DNA from: Bacteroidia bacterium
GTDB lineage: Bacteria > Bacteroidota > Bacteroidia > Bacteroidales > CAJPTX01
Reading direction: 5' to 3'
Assembly: GCA_002749065.1 (NCBI GenBank)
Contig: PDTX01000008.1
Location: 1 to 64,000, forward strand
DNA length: 64,000 nt
Below, piece by piece: positions 52,841 to 63,100 of this stretch (position 1 is the stretch's first letter; every line of letters begins with the position of its first letter). Both the position numbers and the translations under genes were made by a program. The notes under the pieces were generated by a model, which worked only from the letters and a program-made list of their open reading frames with translations, had not been told where the DNA came from and did not search any database.

Positions 52841-53701
52841 ATGGACAGAACAGCGCTTGAGACCCTCTACCGTGAGCGTGGCCTCGCCCGCATCTGGGAT
52901 ATCCTATCGCCCCACGCCAAGAACGCCATCCGTATAGCACCCCGCCCGGCCGACGAGGCGAGCCTCCCGCTCGGCGGGTCCAAAATCGGGGGCTGCCCCG
53001 ACCTACCCCCCGACGTGGAGTGGTTCACCTACGGCGGCCGCCCCATGTCCTTCCTCGCCCAGATTAACCTCCGCGAGGTGCACCCCTACGACAGCGAGGG
53101 GCGGCTCCCGGCCACGGGCATCCTCTACTTCTTCTACGACTCGGAGCAGGAGGTGTGGGGCTTCGACCCCAGCGATGCCGACGGCTCGAGGGTCTACTTC
53201 CACGACGGCGACCCCGCCCAGCTGCGCCGTCGCCCCCTGCCCGAGAGCCTCTGCCACGACGAGGATGGCGCGCCGCTCATCGCCCCCTGCGCCCTCAGCC
53301 TCAGCGCCGAGTGCACGCTCCCCAGCCTCTGGAGCAGCCTCGCGGGGGACATCGACTACAGCGAGGAGGAGTTCGAGGCCTACTTCGCCCTCATGGAGGA
53401 GCTCGGCGAGGAGCAGTTCAAGCTGCTCGGCCACTCCGACAACGTGCAGGGGGGCATGGAGCTGGAGTGCGAGCTGGTGACCAACGGGATTTCCTGCGGC
53501 ACTCCGGAGGCCTACAACCATCCCCGCTTCCACGAGCTGGAGCCGAATGCGGGCCGGTGGCACCTCCTCTTCCAGATGGACAGCTCGGACACCGTCGGCA
53601 CCATGTGGGGCGACATGGGCCGCATCTACTACTGGATACGCGAGGAGCATCTGCAGGCCCGCCGCTTCGGGGAGAGCTGGGCCATCCTGCAGTGCTACTA
53701 G
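52841..53701 (+). CDS. DUF1963 (YwqG-type) protein
   Basis: 286 residues. Family features are 'LPLGGSKIGGCPDLPPDVEWFTYGGRPMSFLAQINLREV'-type N-terminal sequence, 'TGILYFFYDSEQEVWGFDPSD', 'HSDNVQGGMELECEL' and 'WHLLFQMDSSDTVGTMWGDMGRIYYWI'. It is a soluble cytoplasmic protein; the family has no established biochemical function. It is transcribed away from the nuclease-helicase and stands alone. Confidence 0.87.
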   Translation: MDRTALETLYRERGLARIWDILSPHAKNAIRIAPRPADEASLPLGGSKIGGCPDLPPDVEWFTYGGRPMSFLAQINLREVHPYDSEGRLPATGILYFFYDSEQEVWGFDPSDADGSRVYFHDGDPAQLRRRPLPESLCHDEDGAPLIAPCALSLSAECTLPSLWSSLAGDIDYSEEEFEAYFALMEELGEEQFKLLGHSDNVQGGMELECELVTNGISCGTPEAYNHPRFHELEPNAGRWHLLFQMDSSDTVGTMWGDMGRIYYWIREEHLQARRFGESWAILQCY

Positions 53702-54194
53702 CCGGGGGCAAGCGCCGGGAGCACCCTTAATAGTTCTGCAAATGGATTCCCATTGTTGCGCTTCTTTCCATCCATCCGCCCCAACCGAAATTTCATGCTC
53801 GGGAAGATTTGGCAATGGGTGTCCTTCTGCCACCCCAATCCGTTTTTTGCCCCGGGCTTCCTGGCCAGCCCGAGCGGCGTATCGGCGATGCAAGGGCCAG
53901 CTCCATACGATGAAACGCCTGGAGATGTTTCCGGTGGCTCGGCGAATCCACGCCGTTTGGCACCGTTTTGAGGGCCTTTTATCAAGTCGACATGTCTAAA
54001 TTGGTGCTTAGTTGCTATTTAGAACAAACCGCTACATGCTAGGCATACAGCTACTTTGTCTCGTTCTAGCCGACGTGTTTGTAATTGGTCTATTTGGCTG
54101 GGAGTTGATTTTTTACGCCCTTGTTTGTAGGTTTGCATCCCGGGATGGGTAGGGGGGTAATGTCAGCAGTGTTCAACCTACAAATACACCAAAG
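53702..54194. other. 493-base intergenic region before the giant protease gene
   Basis: An open frame of about 95 codons on the minus strand (53985-53698) has no recognisable domain, signal or ribosome-binding site and I do not call it a gene. The right half (from about 53990) is much more AT-rich than the rest of the window. The promoter of the protease gene is at 54105-54135. No tRNA, hairpin terminator or IS is recognised. Confidence 0.5.
54105..54135 (+). promoter_or_regulatory. Promoter for the giant S8 protease gene
   Basis: TTG at 54105-54107, a 20-base spacer, TAGGTTTG at 54128-54135, 59 bases before the ATG. Confidence 0.6.
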
Positions 54195-57100
54195 ATGAGA
54201 AAATTCTCTTTATTTCTAATCATGCTCCTGTGCGTGCCGCTATGGCTTTCCGCCGGCGAGGTGCGCATGGGTGGCCATCGCTTCGTGCCCGAGCCCAATG
54301 TCGGCGTGCGAACCCGTGGCGCGAAGGTAGCCCTTCCGGCGGCCGTTCGCGGGCGGCACAACGTGCTGATCCAGCTGCGGGAGCTGCCGACCCCGGCCGA
54401 TCGTGCAGCCCTGGCGGCGCGCGGCGTGGAGCTGGACCGCTACATCAACGGCAATGCGTACTTCGCGCTGGTGAAGGAGGGGGTGAAGCCCGCCTCGCTG
54501 CGCGACTTGGGCGTGGTTTCCATGGTGGCGGTCAAGCCCGAGTGGAAGATAGACCGCACGCTCGAGAACGCGCCGAGCTACGTGCGGGATGGGGAGTGGC
54601 TGCGTGTCCACCTCCGCCTGGCGGGCAACGTGGCCCGCGGGGAGGCGCAGGCCGCGCTGGCCGCGCTCGAGGCCGCGGAGATGCGCTTCGTGGACTCGGG
54701 CAGCGGGGTATGGCTGCGCGTCCGGGAGAGCCGCCTGCGCGAGGTGGCCTCCCTGCCGTGGGTGATCTCCGTGATGCCGGCCCCCAAGCCGAACATCCTC
54801 TACAACCGGAACGGTAGCCGCCTCACCCGTGCCGCCGCGCTGCGCACCCCCGCCTCGCTGCAGGGCCGTGGCCTCTCGGGCAGGGGCGTACGTGTGGGTA
54901 TCTGGGACGGGAACGCGGTGAACCACCCCGACTTCGCCGGGCGCGTGATGCAGCAGGAGTACGAGATGTCCGATGAGGGCGCCTCGAAGCACGGGACCCA
55001 CGTCACGGGCTCGGTGCTCGGGGGCGGGGTGCTGGACCCCGACGCCATGGGCATGGCCCCCTCGGCGACGGCCTACTCCTGGAACTTCAACGTGCAGAGC
55101 AATGGCCTTGAGCCCTGGGATGAGATGCGGACGACGCACGAGAAGTTCGGCATCACCCTCACGCAGAACTCCTACGGTCCGCAGCTCTTCTGCGGGCACG
55201 TCGACATGATCACCTACACGGCCAGCGATGCGTTCATGGACGCGCTCGCCTACGAGAAGCCCTACATGACGCACGTGTTCGCCGCGGGTAACGCCGGGGA
55301 TATCTGCGCCAACGAGCTGACGGCCAAGCACGGTGCCCCGCAGTACGGCTCTTCGACCTCCTTCGGCAAGAACATGCTGTACGTGGGCGCGACCAACGAC
55401 CAGGGCGAGCTGGTGCCCTTCAGCTCCTGCGGCCCGCTCGACGACGGGCGCATCTTCCCCACCATTTGCACCAAGGGCTCGAACAACTACAGCACCTCGC
55501 TGGGCGATGCGTACACGAACATGAGCGGGACCTCGATGGCCTGCCCCACCGCGACGGGCACGCTGGCCCTGCTGACCGAGCGCTACAAGCAGCTCTTCGG
55601 TGGCAACCCCCGCTCGGACCTGCTGCGTGGCATCGTGGCCAACTCGGCCGATGACGCGGGCCAGCCGGGCCCGGACTTCAAGTTCGGCTTCGGCCTTCTG
55701 AACGCGGAGCAGGCCGCTATGACCATAGAGCGCGAGTGGTTCGCCCTGTCGGACGGCTCGGGCCTGGCTCAGGGGGGCAAGCGCGAGCATAGGGTGCGCG
55801 TGCCGGCCGGCGCGAAGCGCGCCCGGGTGATGCTGGTGTGGAACGACCCCGGCCTCGAATCCATCCCGGGCGTGGGCTTCCCCGTGGTGCAGAACGACCT
55901 GGACCTGACGGTGAACGGCCAGCGCCCCCTGGTGCTGAACCCCACCCGGGGGCATGTGGGCGACCTGGCCAAGCCCGGGCGCGATGCGATCAATAACATC
56001 GAGCAGGTGGTGGTGGAGAACCCCCGCGGCGAGCTCATCGTGAGCGTGGAGGCCACCAAGATCCCCCAGACAGCGCAGAACTACGCGCTGGTCTGGTTCT
56101 TCGAGCTGGACGAGCTGCGCATAGCCTCCCCGGCCAACGGCGAGCTCTTCCGCCCGGGCGAGCGCTTCTTCCTGCGCTTCGATGGCCTGGGCTACGAGCA
56201 TAACTACACGGTGGAGCTCTCCCTCGATGGCGGGACCACCTGGAAGAAGCTCGGCTCGCAGCCCGGTCGCCACCACGACAAGGCCGCCAAGCCGCGCCTG
56301 TTCAACCCCCACTACGACCTCCCGCGCACGGCCCCGATGACGGCCAGCGCGCTGGTACGGGTGACAACCCAGGATGGCCGCGTGGCCGTGAGCCCCTCGC
56401 CCTTCACCATCGCCCCGCAGGTCAGGGACGTGAGCTTCGAGGGCGAGGTCTGCGGCACCAACCCATGGAAGCTCTCCTGGCGGCCCGACCCCCTCGCGGA
56501 GAAGGGCTACGGCGTATTCTACTTCGATGGGGCCAAGGGCGAGTACATGCTGTACAAGGATGTGGCCAAGGATGCCAAGGAGCTCTCCATACCGCTGAGC
56601 GACCTCAGCAAGAGCGGCGTTTGGACCGTGGCGGCCAAGGTGAATGACAAGGTGTACGGCAAGCGTGCCCAGGCCGCGCAGACCTTCCTGGTGCCCCCGC
56701 TGTCGGTGATGGGGCGCGATGCCTTCCCGATAGTGGAGACCTTCCGCCAGTTCCCCGCGCAGTACTTCCGGCCGCGCTACGGCGAGAACATCCGCCTGAC
56801 CACCAAGCCAGCCCTGCTGCTGGGCGCGGCCCCGGGCTCCAACATCCTGGGCTTCTCCATCTACCCCAAGGATCGCAACAGCTTCAAGCAGGAGAACTTC
56901 GATAAGGACAACCTCTTTGCCAGCCCGAAGAATGATGCCTGCATCGGCCGCCTGCACCAGTGCGAGGTGGACTTCTCGAAGGTGGAGGAGCAGGTGACCA
57001 TGCGGGTGGTGATGGCCGTGCTGCCAGCGACGGCCGGGTCGCTGCAGGAGCAGGAGGTGAAGCCGCAGTTCCGCGTGGTGGACAAGGACGGCAAGCCCAT

Positions 57101-60100
57101 CGCGGTCGACAACCCCATGGAGTCCGACAAGGATGGTGGCAAGATCATCGTGGGCTCCGGCGCCGACCGCCAGCTCTACTACAAGCTGCCGCTCAAGTAC
57201 AAGGGGGCCCTCTCCCTGGAGTTCGCGGGCATAACCCCGGGCGATAAGTTCGTGTTCAACCGCGTGGAGTTCTTCGTGGCGCCCAAGGAGCAGGATGTGG
57301 CCGTGAGCCTGGTGTCGACCCCGCTGCCCGAGCGCCTGACCAACCGCGAGCTCGTGCTGGTGGACGTGCAGAACAAGACCAAGCACGAGTACGAGCGGCT
57401 CTCGGTGCGCGTGAAGCGCGATGGGAAGGACATCGACGGCATCGTCCTCGAGAAGGTGAAGCCCTTCGAGAAGCGGAGCCTGGTGCTCTACTACGACTTC
57501 ACGACCACCCATGAGAAGGGCCAGAAGTTCGACTTCGAGGTGAGCTGCGAGGTGGTGGGCGACATGGACCCCAGCGATAACGTGGCCCGCGTCGACGTGG
57601 TGAACACCGGCGAGGTGCTATGCATGCCGCTGAGCACCGAGCGCATCGGCATGCAGGGGCGGATCCAGAAGACCGACCCCAAGATCACGTTCAAGATGCC
57701 GGGCGATGGCAAGCGGATCATCTTCGCCGACCACGGCGGGGTGGTGTCCAACTACACCGCCGGCCAGGTGAGCACCCTGAAGATCCTGCCCTCAGACCCG
57801 AAGAAGAAAATCAGGGTGAACTTCACGTCCTTCAAGACCATCAAGTCCAGCGGCGCACTGGCGGTCTTCACGGACGACGTGCCCAAGGACCTCACCATCT
57901 CGGACAACCAGCCCAGCCAGCCCCTGCTGGCCGGAGACTACGACCAGGAGGCCAAGGCCGGCAAGTGGCAGTACGTCTCCAACGCGGGCGATGGGGGGGT
58001 CACCTTCCTGTTCCAGTCGCGCGACCAGGTGGATGCCGGGTGGGAGGCTGAGATCACGGAGGTGGACCCGGCCGACCCGATGGAGGTGCTCTCCTTCGAG
58101 GCCAACCTGAAGGGCAATGCGCCCTTCGCGAAGATCTCGCCCCGGGTGACCATCAAGAACAAGAGCGGCGAGGCTCTGACCCCCCGCGTCATAGCCCATA
58201 CGGGCCAGGGCATGGAGCCCACGGTGCAGACCCCGAAGCTGGAGGCGTCGAAGGAAACGGTGGTGGAGTTCAAGGATTTCATCTCCCTCCCCCTGTCCAC
58301 CACGGTGCTGATCCGCTCCTGGCTGGAGTCACCCAGCGACTCGCAGGGGGCGCTACGCCACCCGGACGACCCGAACTTCACGGGCGAGAGCAACAACGAG
58401 ATCTACGGCGTGGCGGCCTACGACTGCTACGATGTGCCCCGGCCATCGCGGAATACCAAGACTCTCCGCCTGCTGAAGGTGTCCTCGGCGCTGGCCAAAG
58501 AGGAAGAGGGCTTCCAGATCCCCAACCCGGAGGAGATCTTCGCCGCCCGGGCGGCACGCTTCCGCCTCTGGGCCAGGGATAGGGCCGTAGCGTACCGCCT
58601 GTCCGACACGCTGCACTACTACGATGGGGTGCGTAGCCAGGCCGATAAGGCGCTGCGCGTGAAGGTGAAGAACAACGAGTACTACACCAACGACATATCG
58701 CTGGTTGCCTGGGTGGACTGGAATAGGGATACGGTTTTCCAGCCCGAGGAGCGCGTCGCCACGCAGGTTGACGGCAATGAGGTTCGGGATGTGCAGCTGG
58801 CCCTGGCGCCCCCGGCGGACGCGGAGGAGGGCGCCTACCGCATACGCATCGCGGTGGGCTCGCTCAAGGAGCTCGAGTCGGCCTCCGTAGCCGGGGGGCT
58901 GAAGGTGGGCCAGGTTCGCGACTTCACCCTGCGCTACAGCAAGGGCCTGCCGCCGAGCTCGAACGACCTGCAGCTCCTGTCGGTGGATATGGGCGACTAC
59001 ATCCGCGAGCAGGCGGTGTTCGACCAGCCGGTGAAGCTGACCATCCGCAACGCCGGGCCGCTGAACTACTCGGGCGATGTGCGCATCGAGGCCAAGCTGA
59101 ACGGCAAGCCCTTCACCTCCATGCTGCAGAACATCGCCGTGGAGCCGGGCAAAACGAAGGAGGTCTTCCTCAACCGCAAGGTCCAGATGCCCGACAAGGA
59201 CGTGTACCGCGTGGAGGTCTCGATCGAGGAGACCCCCGAGGTGGTGAACGCCAGCAACAATGCCGGCCGGGCCGAGGTGGTGGTGCGCAAGCCGAACACC
59301 TCCACCAGCCCCGATGCGGATAACTACGTGATAGCCTTCTCGACGGAGGAGGATGCCAACGGCGCGCGCCTGGGCGAGCCCATCCTCTTCGAGAAGGAGG
59401 TAGGCCCGACCTACGGGAGCCACCTGCCGAGCACCTTCGAGATGTGGTTCTACGTCAATGAGTCGCGCAAGAACGTAATCATGACCTCCGACGGCGACGG
59501 CCTCAAGCTGATGACGCTCTACAACATGGCGCAGGGCCTGCCCGACAACGCGCTGGCCATCCAGGCCGGCCCGGGCTGCCTGTACTACACGGATGCCAAC
59601 ACGGTGCTGCCCGGCCGGTGGTACCACCTGGCCATCGTGATCCGCGACTACGTGGCGGCTTCGCAGTACGACCTGGGTAAGTCCGATGTGGGCATCTACC
59701 TCAACGGCTCTGCCGTGCCGCTCACCAAGCAGGGTGAGGGGGCCGTCTCGTGGTTCGGCCTCCGCCTGGCGCCGGAGTTCGACGGCAAGATCGACGAGTT
59801 CCGCACGTGGGATATGATCCGTAGCCCCGAGCAGATCAACGAGTACATGTTCAAGCACGCTGATGGCCAGCCCGCCCTGGTGGAGGAGTTCCACATGGAC
59901 GAGGCCAACGGCAGCCTGAAGATCCACTCCGTGGGTGGGGCCAAGAAGAAGGAGGGGACGCTCTTCGCGCCGCTCTCCCGCATAGAGGAGGTGTGGGAGA
60001 AGCCGAGCGTGCTCTTCTGCACCACCGAGTTCCACGGGCAATCGTTCATCGAGCCCAAGGGCGAGAACACCTACGAGGTGACCTTCGCCAAGAACGTAGA

Positions 60101-63100
60101 CCTCAGCTCCGTGTCGGGGCGCGTGGTGGGCACCTGGCCCGGCACGAAGGTGCTCTTCGGCGGCAAGCTCGTGAGCAACACCCAGCGCTTCGACTTCAGC
60201 GGCGGCAAGGTGCTGGAGTTCACCCTCGAGAAGAAGGGCGTGTTCGGCAAGAACTACGAGCAGAAGGTGAAGCTGGTGGCCAAGTCCGACCGCTCCAACG
60301 AGTGCCAGCTCCTCTCGGCCCAGGCATCCCAGCAGGTCGGCGGGAAGGTGCTCGCCAGCCTTTTCAGGCCCAAGAGGATAGACCTGCTGAAGGCCGAGGA
60401 GCAGCCGAGCGATATGTCGAAGATGCACCTGCTCTTCAAGATGAGCAAGGGCGCGAAGGCCTACGTGGACGGGAAGCCGCTGCGGAGTGGCGACGAGGTA
60501 GACCTCTCCCAGGCCCTGGCCATGACCATCAAGGCGGAGAATGAGCGGGATAGCATGAACTACATCCTCCGCCTGTCGGTGGCGCAGCAGCTGACCGTGG
60601 AGGCACCGGCCGCAACGCACGAGTACGGCGCGGCGGATGTAGCCCTGACAACCACCGGGGTGAGCGCCGCGAACGCCTCCTTCGTCCGTTGGGTATCGGC
60701 GGATGCCGGCGTGGCGACCGTGCTGACCGCGCCCGATGGCAAGAGCACTCTGCGCCTGGGTCGCCTGGGCACCACGAAGATCAGCGCGCGGCTGGAGGCC
60801 CATGGGACCTACGCCGCCTCCGGGGAGACATCCTTCAGCGTGACGGTTACCCCGAAGGCTGTGAGGGTCATCCCGGATGTGAGGAAGTCCGTGAGCGGCG
60901 AGCCCATCTCCGTGGAGTTCAAGGTGGATGGCATGGTGCAGAAGGCCGATAGGTTCGAGCTGGGCGACCTCATGAAGCTCGGTGGCTACATGGTGAAGCG
61001 CGGGTCGGACAGCTACGCGCCCGGCGCGCTGCTCCCGGTGGCCAAGGGCTACAAGCTGGAGGCCGGGGTGCAGCATGTCTCGACCGAGAAGTACAAGCTG
61101 GAGTTCCTGCCCTCGGAGGAGTTCGAGGTGAAGCTCCGCGAGGCCATGGGCCGCTTTACGCTCACCGTGAAGGATGCCAAGGGTGGCGCGGCGCTGGCGG
61201 GGGTATACGTCTCCGTGGGCGAGATGGCCGCGATGACGGACGCTGAGGGCAAGGTGAGCTTCGTGCTGCCCGCCGGGGAGCATGGCTACCTGGTGAGCCT
61301 GGAGGGCTACGCGCAGCAGCGTGGCGAGCAGAAGGTGGAGGAGGGGAAGGTGAGCGACGTGGAGATCCAGCTCAGCAAGGCGCCCGTGACGGTTACCTAC
61401 CAGGTAGAGGGGAAGGGTGGCTACATCGTGGGTAGCACGATGCAGCAGCTGGTGTCCGGCGGCAGCGCCGAGCCCGTTAAGGCCTACCCGGACCAGGGCT
61501 ACCGCTTCGTGGGCTGGTTCAACGGGACGACTAAGCTCAGCACCGAGCTCGAGCACCAGGCCAAGGATGTCGCGGCAGATGCTGCGTATACGGCCAAGTT
61601 CGAGGGCATACCGGCGACGATCACCTACACGGTGGAGGGCGAAGGCGGTAAGCTCAAGCACAATGGCCAGGAGAAGACCACCTTCACGAAGGAGGTCCCC
61701 TACGACGACCTGTTCGGCGAGGTGGAGGTCAAGGTGGAGAGCGATGCCTACTTCCTGAACTGGGATGACGGCTCCACGAAGACCAAGCGCAACGACGTGG
61801 CCAAGGGCAAGGCGAGCTACGTGGCGCGCTTCGGCAAGTACGTGAAGACCCTGCCGCTCAGGGAGGACTTCAGCACGCCGGGCGATAAGCTCCCCGTGGG
61901 CTGGTTTGCCGAGAGCACCTACCACGATGCGCTGTGCACCTGGAAGGTGAGCAAGGAGGACCACTACACCGGTAAGGGGCCGCAAAGGTCGACCGAGCCC
62001 GTCTTCAAGGCGAACGGCAACCCGTACGCCATCGCGAACTCCGAGGGGATAGAGGCCAAGCTGCCCTTCTTCGCCTCCGCGGGCGGCGAAGCAACGCTCT
62101 CCTCCCCGAGGATAAAGCTGGGCGAGGCCGTGGAGAACGTGGAGGTGGCCTTCAAGTACTACTACGACTCGCAGGACGGCTCCAAGACCGATGCGAAGTT
62201 CCAGCTGCAGTACAAGAAGAATGGTGGCGACTGGGAGAACCTCTACGCCTTCACCTCGAACAGGCATCAAGCCCTGCCAACCCACGATTTCAGCGAGATC
62301 TTCAGCCTAGGGCTGGCGGCCAACGATGAGGTGCAGTTCCGCTGGTACTACTGGACCAAGTACCAGGACTACTACGCGATCATCGACGATGTCTACATCG
62401 GTAAGCCGAGGGCCGCCCAGAAGTTCGCCGTGGAGTTCACCATGGATCCCGCGGACGCGGACAAGGGCGAGCTAGTGGGCGATCTGCTCCAGCAGGTGCG
62501 CAAGGACGGCAACAGCCGCGAGGTGAGGGTGGTGGCCAAGCATGGCTACCGCTTCAAGGGCTGGGAGATAGTGGATAAGAAGGGGGAGAAGATGACGATT
62601 CCGCTCGCCTCCTCCAACATCACCTTGATGGGTGTGATTGAGGATGTGAAGCTCAAGGCGACCTTCATCGAGGACTACGTGAAGTCCATCACCTTCACGG
62701 TGAATGGCCCCAACGAGAAGCCCCTAGAGGGGGCCACCATCACCGTCAAGCGTAAGGCGCCCATGGCCGACGTGGCGAAGTCTACCAACAAGGAGGGGCA
62801 GGCCACCTTCAACGAGAAGGATGAGATACAGATCGGGATGCTGGAGTTCAGCATCGCGAAGGATGGCTACGAGACCTACACGAACAAGGCCTACAAGGTG
62901 AACAGCGGCGAGACGCTCAACCCGAAGTACACCCTGTTCTTCCCCGTGAAGGATAACTACCTCCTGGTGGTGAAGGCCATCGATGCCGAGCAGCTCTTCG
63001 ATATGGAGGGTGTCAAGCTCAAGCTCATCAGGCTGAGCGACATGTCGGAGCAGGCTTTCACCACGGATGCCAACGGCTCGAAGACCATCACCATCCCCGC

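Noticed and set aside
54240..62285. Two very long minus-strand open frames (about 1,090 and 1,310 codons) opposite the protease gene
   Set aside because: The plus-strand frame carries the intact subtilisin triad and known modules. The minus-strand translations are Leu/Val/Arg/His-rich shadows.
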